Assembly (NCBI RefSeq): GCF_000424185.1
Contig: NZ_AUJK01000020.1
Location: forward strand, 1-50,565
Length of the DNA stretch: 50,565 nucleotides
Direction: 5' to 3'
Origin: Prevotella sp. AGR2160
Lineage (GTDB): Bacteria > Bacteroidota > Bacteroidia > Bacteroidales > Bacteroidaceae
Positions 1 to 7,386 of the stretch are shown one piece after another. A program made the translations under genes and the position numbers. Numbering within the stretch: position 1 is the first letter of the stretch; each line of letters starts with the position of its first letter. The notes under the pieces were generated by a model, which saw only the letters and a program-made list of their open reading frames with translations, searched no databases and had not been told where the DNA came from.

Positions 1-6
1 ATCATT

Positions 7-627
7 ATGAAGCTGCGGGCAGTCATAGAACGGATTACGTATCAGAATGGCGAGAACGGCTATTCAATACTGAAGGCACGGGTGAAGGGGTACGACGACC
101 TCGTCACCCTTGTCGGCAATATGCTCGACGTGACCGTAGGCACCGTGCTCGTCGCTGACGGCCAGTGGAAAGTCCACCGTCAGTACGGCAGTCAGTTTGT
201 TGTGGAGAGCTACGAAGAAGCCATGCCCGCCACACTCTTCGGTCTGGAGAAGTACCTCGGCAGCGGACTTGTCAATGGCATCGGACCAAAGTTCTCCAAA
301 CTCATTATCGCCAAGTTCGGCATGGATACCTTTGACATCATCGAGCACGACAGCAAGCGGCTGGCAGAGGTCGACGGCATCGGTCCCAAGCGCATCAGGA
401 AGATCCACGACTCATGGATGAAGCAGCTCGACATCAAGGACGTGATGGTCTTCCTCCAGGACAATGGTGTAAGTACCGCCTATGCCGCCAAGATACCTGA
501 TAGAGAATACATTTTATATGTTGTGGGTGATGAGATCACATCTGCTCCCAACTATGATGTGGCAAAACTAAAGGAAGAGTTTGCACCAAGCTTAAAAAAG
601 GGAGCACCATTCTTTGTCTCATACTAA
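7..627 (+). pseudogene. recD2: recD2 5' fragment (RecD-like helicase N-terminus), fused to a foreign tail
   Basis: Residues 1 to about 164 match the N-terminal part of RecD2-type ATP-dependent DNA helicases: an OB-like start (LRAVIERITYQNGENGYSIL) followed by tandem helix-hairpin-helix segments (LVNGIGPKFSKLI and LAEVDGIGPKRIRKI). Family members are roughly 700-750 residues and carry SF1 helicase motifs after this region. Here the similarity stops around nt 498 (after STAYAAKI) and the last ~43 residues are AT-rich foreign sequence ending at a stop. No Walker A motif remains, so it cannot be a working helicase. The 3' end of the same gene appears at about 2705-2929. The GC-rich codon use of residues 1-164 contrasts with the AT-rich tail. 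Confidence 0.82.
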
Positions 628-638
628 TTATAAGATTT

Positions 639-998
639 ATGGACATTAAAGACTTTATAAAGGAGTCTCTACTACAAATAGTAGATGGCATAACTGAGGC
701 TAATATAGCTCTAGAGGCTAAAGGTGCATCTATTCCTACTACAGGAGTAGCAGGAGAGGGTGTATGGTGGACTCTTGTAAAAGAGGGTAAAAACCAGCAC
801 ACAAGACACGCTCTAAGAGTTGATTTTGACATAGCTGTTACTGTTACTCAAAGTGACAACCTCAAGGCTGGAGGTGGCATATCCATAGCCTCTCTTGTAA
901 ACGCTGGTACTACTTGTGAGAACAGCTCACAAAGTGAGTCCGTAAGTAGGATAAAGTATACTATCCCTTTGAAGTTACCCGAGCTTAATAAGAAATAA
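639..998 (+). CDS. Small trypco2-like protein (119 aa)
   Basis: The 119-residue protein has the layout of a widespread small bacterial family. It opens with MDIKDFIKESLLQIVDGI followed by EA, has a central strand FDIAVTVT, a glycine-rich turn and the closing pattern VSRIKYTIPLKLP. This resembles the trypsin-co-occurring domain 2 (trypco2) proteins, which were named for neighbourhood to peptidases and other conflict-system effectors. That assignment is from memory of the pattern and is tentative. There is no signal peptide or membrane segment. It lies 11 nt downstream of the truncated frame ending at 627, whose last 43 codons may be the C-terminus of its original partner. It sits inside the low-GC segment that replaced the middle of recD2. 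Confidence 0.6.
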   Translation: MDIKDFIKESLLQIVDGITEANIALEAKGASIPTTGVAGEGVWWTLVKEGKNQHTRHALRVDFDIAVTVTQSDNLKAGGGISIASLVNAGTTCENSSQSESVSRIKYTIPLKLPELNKK

Positions 999-1003
999 AG
1001 TTT

Positions 1004-1183
1004 ATGAAAATACTAGGAATAATCTTTTTAGTGCTAGCGGTGCTAAATCTATTAGTAGCATTAGTTGCTATGTCAAATGGTGCTCCCTCTGAAGCAATTA
1101 CAATGAAATTTAATGCTTTCGTTTTACTTGCTGTCTTAGGCGGTGCTTTGTACTATTTTGGAAAGAAAAAACAAAACAAATAA
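1004..1183 (+). CDS. Small two-helix membrane protein (59 aa)
   Basis: This short frame codes for a 59-residue protein with two hydrophobic stretches, roughly residues 2-22 (ILGIIFLVLAVLNLLVALVA) and 38-52 (AFVLLAVLGGALYYF), and a positively charged C-terminal tail (GKKKQNK). It begins 5 nt after the stop of the preceding gene and ends 3 nt before the next start, so it is probably translated in the same operon. No family is recognised. Its conserved-looking spacing between two longer genes is the main reason to believe it is real. Confidence 0.6.
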   Translation: MKILGIIFLVLAVLNLLVALVAMSNGAPSEAITMKFNAFVLLAVLGGALYYFGKKKQNK

Positions 1184-1186
1184 ATT

Positions 1187-2521
1187 ATGAAAAGAGGTAA
1201 TATAATTGCTTTAGCATTTGTCGCTTACTTAGTGGCAATGGTTGCAATGTTCTTTGGTGTAAATTCCTATATAACATCAAAGGACATCAGATTAAGAGAT
1301 GAAATCTATGAAGCCGTTTCAAATGCTTTTGAGGGCAGAAAAGAGGTTATAGGTTTGACATATTCTGGCTATAGAGTAGAATATGACAAAATGAATATAC
1401 CTTTAAGTCCAGCTCAACTTGCTAAGAAAATAGACAAATCAGAAATAGCACAGCTGCCAGACTCCTTGAAACATCTTGAAAGCACCACCCTACAATCTAT
1501 AGCTGATGACCAAGAGAAAGAGTGGAAAGAAAACTATGGAGATTTGTATAAGATGTACCAGCTACGCTGGAATGACAATATTAGGAAAGAGGATGGATGG
1601 TGTTTGTCTGTCTGCAAACAAGAGATAGATGGAGTATCTATGTCTTATATATTCCCATACGCTGTAGGTTATAAAAAACAAGAATGGAGTGACTTTTATA
1701 GTTATGCACCTAGTGTACAGGCGGCTGTAAATGAAGCGTTTGATTTCTTTACAAACAATGACAAATCACAATATTACGGAATATACGAAAAAAACAGTGT
1801 GGATGATTTGTGGAGCAAGCTCAATGCTGCATCAAATGAGTATTATTTTCTTGCAAAAGATGAAACACCTAGGATGTGGGTAGGTTCTAGTAGCACACGA
1901 ATAGACCCTGAGATAAAGGACAAGAATGGTAGAGAGGTTTGCCCTTATAAAAATGGCTCAATGTATAATGGATATTATAGAGTGTTTATAGGGCGAACAC
2001 AGCCAACCACATACTCTATAGAAAAGTATGGCTGGGAACCTGATGAGAAAGATAGAAAAGATTTGTGGCTGTATTGGTCTATAGGTCTTACTGTGTTACT
2101 CTTGCTGGTAGTAATACCTCTTTGGGTAATAGATGCAAAGCATCAAAAAGTTAAAGATGAGTCTTTATATGACAAGCTCAAGCGAATGTGTAATCCTACA
2201 AACTTTATGAATGGTGCTAACTATGATAAAGAAAAAGTAGACAGGGCTAATGCTATCTACAAAAGATTACTTGAGATAAATGGAGATGATGTAGAGTCTC
2301 TCAATGAATTGCAGCAGCAAGCTGTAGCAGAATTAGGTATTAACCTTATTGATGCAGAAAAGCTCTCTGATCTGAAAGAAAAAGTAAATCCAAAGAATTA
2401 TATGACCCCTTACAATCCTGATAAGGTTGCTTTAGCAAATGAGCTGTATGCAATACTTAGCAAGGAGGAATTGACATATAATGAAATGGCTGATGTTGAA
2501 GAAAAATCAAAACAATTATAA
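1187..2521 (+). CDS. Membrane protein with a duplicated C-terminal motif (444 aa)
   Basis: Unknown family. A transmembrane helix lies at about residues 5-28 (IIALAFVAYLVAMVAMFFGV) and a second near 293-315 (LYWSIGLTVLLLLVVIPLWVI). The ~260 residues between them are polar and probably extracytoplasmic. The C-terminal cytoplasmic part carries two copies of one motif: CNPTNFMNGANYDKEKVDRA with NAIYKRLLE, and VNPKNYMTPYNPDKVALANE with LYAILSKE. This suggests a repeated helical hairpin used for protein contact. Codon use is AT-rich like its upstream neighbours. It starts 3 nt after the 59-aa membrane protein. A sensor or transducer role is possible but is only inference from topology. Confidence 0.75.
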   Translation: MKRGNIIALAFVAYLVAMVAMFFGVNSYITSKDIRLRDEIYEAVSNAFEGRKEVIGLTYSGYRVEYDKMNIPLSPAQLAKKIDKSEIAQLPDSLKHLESTTLQSIADDQEKEWKENYGDLYKMYQLRWNDNIRKEDGWCLSVCKQEIDGVSMSYIFPYAVGYKKQEWSDFYSYAPSVQAAVNEAFDFFTNNDKSQYYGIYEKNSVDDLWSKLNAASNEYYFLAKDETPRMWVGSSSTRIDPEIKDKNGREVCPYKNGSMYNGYYRVFIGRTQPTTYSIEKYGWEPDEKDRKDLWLYWSIGLTVLLLLVVIPLWVIDAKHQKVKDESLYDKLKRMCNPTNFMNGANYDKEKVDRANAIYKRLLEINGDDVESLNELQQQAVAELGINLIDAEKLSDLKEKVNPKNYMTPYNPDKVALANELYAILSKEELTYNEMADVEEKSKQL

Positions 2522-2524
2522 GAT

Positions 2525-2704
2525 ATGAAGCACTTATTTATATTTTTTTGTAGCAATGAGCATTTGCTGTTTTGCAAAAGCTCAATCAATTAGCCAAGGT
2601 TTTACTGGTAATATGGTTGTAAATACTGAGGGCGGCAATAGATTTGAACTCAGTTTTTATAATCATAAGGGAGCTGATGTTGTATCAATATGTGATTGGT
2701 ATAG
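2525..2704 (+). pseudogene. Truncated, frameshifted small secreted protein
   Basis: From ATG 2525 the reading MKHLFIFF is followed by a shift at a run of seven T (2543-2549). Removing one T gives MKHLFIFFVAMSICCFAKAQ, a typical signal peptide, continuing SISQGFTGNMVVNTEGGNRF and so on. The coding sequence then runs into the recD2 3' remnant at about 2705 and has no stop of its own kind. A real indel or a homopolymer sequencing error would both explain the shift. It is the last gene of the low-GC insert and was cut by the recombination that formed the right junction. Confidence 0.5.
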
Positions 2705-2929
2705 AAACCCTGGATTATCTACACCGCCGTCACCCGTGCCAAGAAAGTCTGCATTGTCATCAGTCAGAAACGCGCCCTGTGGTATGCCGTCAGCCATGTC
2801 ACCGTCACCCAGCGTAATACGAAGCTCAAGGAGCGGTTGCAAGGAAAGACCGTCCACATGACCTACACCCATCATGACGAAGCGACACAGACGGATATGG
2901 CAGCAGAAGAACACCCACATAACAAATAG
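2705..2929 (+). pseudogene. recD2: recD2 3' fragment (helicase motif VI and C-terminus)
   Basis: Starting near 2711 the frame reads WIIYTAVTRAKKVCIVIS, which is motif VI of SF1 RecD2 helicases (YTAVTRAKK). About 50 further residues end in TAG at 2927-2929. Together with the 5' piece at 7-498 it accounts for roughly 236 of about 740 residues, so about 1.5 kb holding Walker A, Walker B and most of the helicase core has been lost and replaced. GC-rich codon use returns abruptly at this junction. No start codon or ribosome site of its own is apparent. Confidence 0.78.
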
Positions 2930-2935
2930 AAGCCT

Positions 2936-3166
2936 ATGAACTACGAGGACATCTGGCAGATACAGGACGAGATAACGGCAGCAGTCAACTCCATTGGCTT
3001 TTCCCTATGGGACTTGCACTACGAGCGCCCGTCCCTCTCCTTCCACTTGGAGTTGAATGAGCACGTTCCCGACGACGCACTGACATCCCTTTGCTCACAG
3101 ATGCCATTGACCACTGACTATGATGGCGAAGGCTGTCATGGCTCAGTGTTCACATTGTACCCTTAA
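2936..3166 (+). CDS. Hypothetical protein (76 aa)
   Basis: A 76-residue soluble acidic protein (begins MNYEDIWQIQDEITAAVNS) with no signal peptide or membrane helix. It follows the recD2 stop by 6 nt, so it was probably cotranscribed with the intact helicase gene. No family is recognised. The predicted pattern of an N-terminal helix followed by strands (LWDLHYERPSLSFHLEL) suggests a small alpha/beta fold. Confidence 0.6.
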   Translation: MNYEDIWQIQDEITAAVNSIGFSLWDLHYERPSLSFHLELNEHVPDDALTSLCSQMPLTTDYDGEGCHGSVFTLYP

Positions 3167-3177
3167 AAACGGAGACT

Positions 3178-3570
3178 ATGAAGATAAAGAATATCGACCA
3201 TTTCGTAATCACTACACAGCATTTGCAGGCTTGTCTCGATTTCTATGTCAGAGTATTAGGCATGGAACACCGAGAAAGTAAAGGCCATCACAACCTATAC
3301 TTCCCCGGTGGCAAAATCTCTATCCATACCTGTAAAGGTGAGTTTCAGCCAGCTGCCCAAAATCCAACTTACGGCTCGCAAAACTTCTGCCTGTTAGTAG
3401 AGGATGACCTGCAAACCGTCAAACGGGAATTAGAGGCTAAAGGTATCACACCCTTAACGGATATTGTTGAGCGTCATGGTGCCCACGGAGTCATGCACAG
3501 CTTGTATGTCAGAGATCCCGATGGCAATCTTGTAGAACTAAGCAATTATCAAGAAAGATGTGAAATGTAG
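3178..3570 (+). CDS. VOC-superfamily (glyoxalase/bleomycin-resistance-like) protein
   Basis: The 130-residue protein has the paired beta-alpha-beta-beta-beta modules of the vicinal oxygen chelate superfamily. Visible hallmarks are the opening IDHFVITTQHLQACLDFYVR, with the first metal-ligand His near residue 8, and the closing SLYVRDPDGNLVELSNYQ, with the usual Glu ligand in LVEL. Members bind a divalent metal and act as glyoxalases, dioxygenases or antibiotic-binding proteins. The substrate cannot be told here. It lies 11 nt after the 76-aa gene, on the same strand, and converges with the next gene on the minus strand. Confidence 0.88.
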   Translation: MKIKNIDHFVITTQHLQACLDFYVRVLGMEHRESKGHHNLYFPGGKISIHTCKGEFQPAAQNPTYGSQNFCLLVEDDLQTVKRELEAKGITPLTDIVERHGAHGVMHSLYVRDPDGNLVELSNYQERCEM

Positions 3571-3574
3571 ATTG

Positions 3575-3889
3575 CTATCTGTGTTCCTCCCAAAACGCAT
3601 CATCCTCTTCTTGCTGTTGCTTGAGCATGATATATTCGTCTATTTCATCCATAAAGCCGGGATCTGATTCGGGATTATAGGGGGTACAGTCATTACCGCC
3701 TATGACTTTTTGCTTTTTGTGTTTTTTGTTTGAAGGTGGCTTTTGTTGGACAATGCCTTTGCGTCTTAGTCTCAACCGCTTCCTGTCATGCCTATTCATC
3801 GGTTTGGAAATGTTAATCCCATACCGATAATAGATTATCATCTGTATGATGGCCAGAACAAGCAGAAGTATGGATATGACTAGAACCAT
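3575..3889 (-). CDS. Small single-pass membrane protein (104 aa)
   Basis: An N-terminal hydrophobic helix (residues 2-20, VLVISILLLVLAIIQMIIY) is followed by a very basic stretch (HDRKRLRLRRKG, then KKHKKQK) and an acidic C-terminus rich in Glu and Gln. The basic segment after the helix predicts a cytoplasmic tail. No family is recognised. It heads away from the divergent promoter region near 5.25 kb together with three other minus-strand genes. Confidence 0.6.
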   Translation of the reverse strand: MVLVISILLLVLAIIQMIIYYRYGINISKPMNRHDRKRLRLRRKGIVQQKPPSNKKHKKQKVIGGNDCTPYNPESDPGFMDEIDEYIMLKQQQEEDDAFWEEHR

Positions 3890-3901
3890 TATTGCTAAAA
3901 A

Positions 3902-4018
3902 CTAATGAAGAAAGTTATCAATGCTACCCACAAATCCGCAACCTTGACATTTGCAGGTTCCGTCATCATAGACGATGACCTCCGGACATCCGCATTCGGG
4001 GCAAAGTAAACCATCCAT
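3902..4018 (-). CDS. Small zinc-ribbon protein (38 aa)
   Basis: A 38-codon frame reads MDGLLCPECGCPEVIVYDDG then TCKCQGCGFVG and ends at TAG. Two CxxC pairs (CPEC and CQGC) separated by about 16 residues form a classical zinc-ribbon knuckle pair. Such mini-proteins are often overlooked; their role is usually nucleic-acid or protein binding. It lies between two other small minus-strand genes with short gaps. Confidence 0.55.
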   Translation of the reverse strand: MDGLLCPECGCPEVIVYDDGTCKCQGCGFVGSIDNFLH

Positions 4019-4029
4019 AAGCGAAGATC

Positions 4030-4239
4030 TTATTTGAACAATGCTTTGAAAATATCGCCCAATCCGAATGTCGTGCGGCGATAGACACGGTTATACAGGG
4101 CTTTCTTGGGGTGTAAGATGCCCATGCCACGTTTTCCATATCCTGGAATTAGCGCACGCTTGATGGCTCTCTTGGCCCGCCCCGTCGTCCGTGCGCTGAT
4201 GCTTCTCTTGATTGACGGTGTTCTGAATCCGAATTTCAT
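4030..4239 (-). CDS. Small highly basic protein (69 aa)
   Basis: A 69-residue protein dominated by Arg and Lys (MKFGFRTPSIKRSISARTTG then RAKRAIKRALIPGYGKRG). The ATG at 4239 is preferred over a GTG two codons upstream, because a purine-rich AAGGAAGGAG run sits at the correct distance before ATG. The charge suggests nucleic-acid or membrane binding. No family is recognised with confidence. Confidence 0.55.
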   Translation of the reverse strand: MKFGFRTPSIKRSISARTTGRAKRAIKRALIPGYGKRGMGILHPKKALYNRVYRRTTFGLGDIFKALFK

Positions 4240-4319
4240 AAGCACTCCTTCCTTTATATGTCATTTACAACGGCAAATATACGACTTATTTTTCAAAGTC
4301 GCATATCTGCCAAAGCTTT

Positions 4320-5183
4320 TTATTCGTACATATCCGAGCTGCCATTAACACCCTGACTACGATAAGTCTTGTAGAACTTATTAGGCCCGCCAATCTTGAA
4401 GTACTCGCGCTTCTGTTTCCGTGTGCTGTAGCAGTCGGTCTTTTCGCGTACTTTCTCTACCGCAGCCTTTTTGGAGTAGTTGGTGACACCGCTCACATAG
4501 AAGCTGTTCTCAATGTGCTGCAAGTTCTTGCAGTCACTGTCGAATGAATAAGCTATGCGGTTCTTGAACTTCACAGGTGATGAGCCCTCCGAGTAGCTGG
4601 CTACAGTGGCAGTACGTTTCGGGAAGTCTTTCGTACGCTCGCAAGTCTTGACAAAGCGTGGCGATACCTTATACTCGCTGATGACCTTATAGGCGTGAGC
4701 CGGGATGCATACGATCTGCTTCTCCTTCGTTGTAACACCATGCGACTGCCCTTTCACGAGTTTAGCCAGTGCTGAGGCCGTGGTCGGTACGTAATACTGA
4801 GTCGGCCAATAGCCGTTCACGCTCCAATAGGTCTGACTGACTCCATATCCCATAGAGGCAACCTCGGTAGTGCTCGTCGTGTACTCCCGATTCTTGAAGT
4901 AGTCGTTTGCCTCCCCATTGAGGATAAAGAACGTCTTGTCCATATCGACAAACAAGTCCTTGTCGGTCTTGTTCTGGAGGATAAAGCCGACAGAGCCATC
5001 CTTTCCCCAAAGATTGTACATCACCTTCATGTCATTGTTCTCATACACCAGCGAGTTGTCCTCCTGCTTCAGTGCATCCGATTTGACATCATACACCTGA
5101 TAGTAGAGCTGTTTACACGATGACAGTCCCATGCAAGCTAAGACGGCCATCAAGGCCAGCGTTCTCATGCTTCTTTTCTTCAT
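4320..5183 (-). CDS. Lipoprotein of unknown function (287 aa)
   Basis: From the ATG at 5183 the protein begins MKKRSMRTLALMAVLACMGL followed by SSC, a signal peptide with a lipobox ending at Cys 23. It should therefore be a lipid-anchored envelope protein. An upstream ATG at 5240 would bury the signal peptide and overlap the promoter, so it is rejected. The mature part is polar with many Tyr, Thr and Lys and no membrane helix. A -7 box TATCTTTG lies at 5232-5225 on the minus strand. The gene is divergent from the HD-domain gene and shares its duplicated 15-bp promoter element. Confidence 0.78.
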   Translation of the reverse strand: MKKRSMRTLALMAVLACMGLSSCKQLYYQVYDVKSDALKQEDNSLVYENNDMKVMYNLWGKDGSVGFILQNKTDKDLFVDMDKTFFILNGEANDYFKNREYTTSTTEVASMGYGVSQTYWSVNGYWPTQYYVPTTASALAKLVKGQSHGVTTKEKQIVCIPAHAYKVISEYKVSPRFVKTCERTKDFPKRTATVASYSEGSSPVKFKNRIAYSFDSDCKNLQHIENSFYVSGVTNYSKKAAVEKVREKTDCYSTRKQKREYFKIGGPNKFYKTYRSQGVNGSSDMYE

Positions 5184-5224
5184 AGTTAATGCGTTTTTAG
5201 TTGAACTTAAATTAAAATCTGCCG

Positions 5225-5335
5225 CAAAGATAATATCCATCTGTTCTCCCTATGCGGACACGTCCATTTATTTTCGATAAATACAATTTTTTTTGAACGT
5301 GTCCGCATAGGACGAACATATTCTTCGTATATTTG
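5225..5335. promoter_or_regulatory. Divergent promoter region with two identical 15-bp boxes
   Basis: The boxes are CCTATGCGGACACGT at 5249-5263 and its exact reverse complement at 5297-5311. On the minus strand the -7 box TATCTTTG occupies 5232-5225, and on the plus strand TATATTTG occupies 5328-5335. The gap between each 15-bp box and its -7 box is 16 nt in both directions, so the boxes occupy the -33 positions of both promoters. This points to a shared operator or activator site that controls both the lipoprotein and the HD-hydrolase/WYL operon. Confidence 0.7.
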
Positions 5336-5356
5336 CACCGATTAATAGAATACTAT

Positions 5357-6058
5357 ATGGACAAGAAGTTGAAAGTTTACCTCAATTACGATGCCGAAAC
5401 CAAGGAGTACAGCATCGTACCACCAGAATTGGAGGCACATCATATCTTTGCCTTCGGTTCCGAAGTAACAGAGACGGTGGAAGAACTGATTACTCTTATC
5501 GACGACGTACAGAGCTTTGAGTATAATGACGCTACTTTAGAGGTGGATCCGCAGGACATCATCGGCTTACTTTTGGAGATCGTTCTAAAATGCGAGATTT
5601 CCGATGAGGATAAACTCTATATTGATACCATAAATCTTATGATGCGTCAGCACTACGGCCAGAAGGACAAGGCAGGGAAAGACTATTACTTCCATCCGTT
5701 AAGGGTCAGCACACGCCTGAATCTCATTGACACAAAAATTGTCGCCTTGCTGCATGACACAATAGAAGATACCGGCATGACAGCTGAGAAGCTCTTGCAA
5801 TTAGGCTATTCCCAGGAGACTGTCAATGCGATTCTCTCTGTCTCGCGAAAGAAAGGAGAGAGCTATGCCGAGTTTATAGCAAGAGCCAACACCAACCAAG
5901 CCGGAAGACTTGTGAAAATGGCAGATTTGGAGGATAATATGGACATACGCCGCCTGCGTGACCTCACGGAGAAGGATTGGCACAGACTCAATAAGTATCT
6001 TCATTCCTACCATTTTCTTAATGGAGAGGAAAACGACACATCACTCATTAAAGATTAA
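5357..6058 (+). CDS. HD-domain hydrolase, SpoT/Mesh1-like
   Basis: The 233-residue protein has an HD metal-dependent phosphohydrolase domain in its C-terminal two thirds. Visible signatures are HPLRVSTRL (His 113), ALLHDTIEDTG (HD 133-134, ED 137-138) and RLVKMADLEDNMD (Asp 190, Asn 194). These are the motifs of ppGpp hydrolases of the SpoT/Mesh1 type. The first ~60 residues form an extra domain (LKVYLNYDAETKEYSIVPPE) not found in Mesh1. ATG 5357 was chosen because it follows the promoter; an upstream ATG at 5333 overlaps the -7 box. It probably shares an operon with the WYL gene 6 nt downstream. Activity on ppGpp is inferred from the family only. Confidence 0.8.
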   Translation: MDKKLKVYLNYDAETKEYSIVPPELEAHHIFAFGSEVTETVEELITLIDDVQSFEYNDATLEVDPQDIIGLLLEIVLKCEISDEDKLYIDTINLMMRQHYGQKDKAGKDYYFHPLRVSTRLNLIDTKIVALLHDTIEDTGMTAEKLLQLGYSQETVNAILSVSRKKGESYAEFIARANTNQAGRLVKMADLEDNMDIRRLRDLTEKDWHRLNKYLHSYHFLNGEENDTSLIKD

Positions 6059-6063
6059 GCACA

Positions 6064-7062
6064 ATGCCGAATACTAAGAACTATTCAACCCGTCTGCGCG
6101 TCCTCGACCAGTGTCTGCGCAGTGGACACGCCTATTCGGGCAAGGAGCTCACCGATTTCATCAATCGGGAGTTGGAGCTGCGTGGTGAGCCTGTCATTAC
6201 CTCACGTACCACGCTGATGGATGACCTGCTCAATATAGAGAATGAGTATCACACCAACATCATTCGCAAGAAACACGGACGGCAGACCACCTACCAGTAT
6301 GAGGATCCCAACTTCTCCGTTTTCTCCACAGAGCTTAACGAGGACGACATTCTGCACCTCAGTCAGGCCATGAACATCCTCCAGCGGTTCGACGGCATGC
6401 CGGAAGCCGATTGGATATCTGAGCTCAGTGCCCGTCTCAACCTTTGTATGAACAACCGCAGGAAAGTGCGCTCCGCAGTCGGCTTCGAGTCCTCCTTATA
6501 TAATAAAGGTATGGAGCATTTCACTCCGCTTTTCGATGCCATCCGTAAGAAGACCACCGTGGAATTGCGCTATCAGAGTTTCAAGATGGCAGAGCCCCAA
6601 ACGCTCATCGTGCATCCATACTACCTCAAGCAGTACAACAACCGCTGGTTCCTCTTCTGCTGTAACGGTGACTACACCAACCTCAGCAACTATCCCCTTG
6701 ACCGCATCCTCAGCGTGAAGCTCGCCCACGTGCCTTATAGAGACACCGACATTGACTTCGACGAATACTTCGCTGACATGATAGGTGTCAGCCGCCGCAA
6801 CGGGCAAGAACCGGAAGAAGTAGTTCTCCGCTTCCCCAAAGACCAATATAAATATGTGGCGACAAAGCCTTGGCACGGCAGTCAGAAAGTCATAGAAGAG
6901 ACAGGCGATTATGTCTTAGTTCAATTGAAAGTCATCCACAACTATGAGTTGGAACAGAAAATACTATCATTTGGTCAATATGTTGAAGTATTATCTCCAA
7001 AACAACTTCGTGAGCAAATAAATGATAGATTAAATAAATCTTTACAACAGTATAACCCTTAA
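6064..7062 (+). CDS. WYL-domain transcriptional regulator, BrxR-like candidate
   Basis: The 332-residue protein has an N-terminal winged-helix part (about residues 1-75, SRTTLMDDLLNIENEYHTNI) and a central WYL domain (VELRYQSF, then HPYYLKQYNNRWFLFCC, then YPLDRI), followed by a C-terminal extension typical of WYL regulators. Proteins of this architecture (BrxR/CapW type) commonly sit directly upstream of BREX and other defence loci and repress them, sensing a nucleic-acid or nucleotide ligand through WYL. It is cotranscribed with the HD hydrolase rather than with BREX: the BREX run has its own -7 box at 7150. A repressor role for the downstream operon is inference. Confidence 0.82.
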   Translation: MPNTKNYSTRLRVLDQCLRSGHAYSGKELTDFINRELELRGEPVITSRTTLMDDLLNIENEYHTNIIRKKHGRQTTYQYEDPNFSVFSTELNEDDILHLSQAMNILQRFDGMPEADWISELSARLNLCMNNRRKVRSAVGFESSLYNKGMEHFTPLFDAIRKKTTVELRYQSFKMAEPQTLIVHPYYLKQYNNRWFLFCCNGDYTNLSNYPLDRILSVKLAHVPYRDTDIDFDEYFADMIGVSRRNGQEPEEVVLRFPKDQYKYVATKPWHGSQKVIEETGDYVLVQLKVIHNYELEQKILSFGQYVEVLSPKQLREQINDRLNKSLQQYNP

Positions 7063-7093
7063 TGCGAATAGAATGACGGCTTACAAATAAAAA

Positions 7094-7157
7094 TTGCATT
7101 ATACGCAAAACTTTTTATTCTAAAATTATGTCGTCTCAAATTATAGTTGTATTTTTG
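7094..7157 (+). promoter_or_regulatory. Promoter of the BREX-KAP-Zorya operon
   Basis: A consensus Bacteroidetes -7 box TATTTTTG lies at 7150-7157, 26 nt before the ATG of the small Cro/CI-type gene. No good -33 TTTG is present at the usual spacing, which fits a promoter that needs an activator or is kept weak. Upstream, TTGCATTATACGCAA (7094-7108) has TTGC/GCAA arms, and AAATTAT is repeated directly across the -33 region; either could be an operator for the WYL or Cro/CI-type regulator. No other convincing -7 box was seen between here and 29.6 kb. Confidence 0.6.
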
Positions 7158-7182
7158 CATGTATAGACTAAAAATAGCTAAT

Positions 7183-7386
7183 ATGGACGACATCAACCGC
7201 CTCAAGATATGTCTTGTGGAGCATAAGAAAACCAACAAGTGGCTGGCCGAGCATGTGGGCAAAGACCCTGCGACGGTCTCTAAATGGTGTACCAATACTA
7301 CTCAGCCGGATTTGGTAACACTCAAGAAGATTGCACAGCTTCTTGATATAGACATTTGTGAACTTATAAATCATACCAAGCAATGA
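7183..7386 (+). CDS. Cro/CI-type helix-turn-helix regulator (67 aa)
   Basis: From ATG 7183 the 67-residue protein is a single XRE-family domain: NRLKICLVEHKKTNKWLAEH, then GKDPATVSKWCTNTTQPDLV, then TLKKIAQLLDIDICELI. The helix-turn-helix is complete. An in-frame ATG at 7147 lies across the -7 box and is rejected. The stop overlaps the next start (ATGA), so translation of the BREX genes is coupled to it. It is likely an autoregulator of the operon, perhaps acting with the WYL protein. Confidence 0.85.
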   Translation: MDDINRLKICLVEHKKTNKWLAEHVGKDPATVSKWCTNTTQPDLVTLKKIAQLLDIDICELINHTKQ

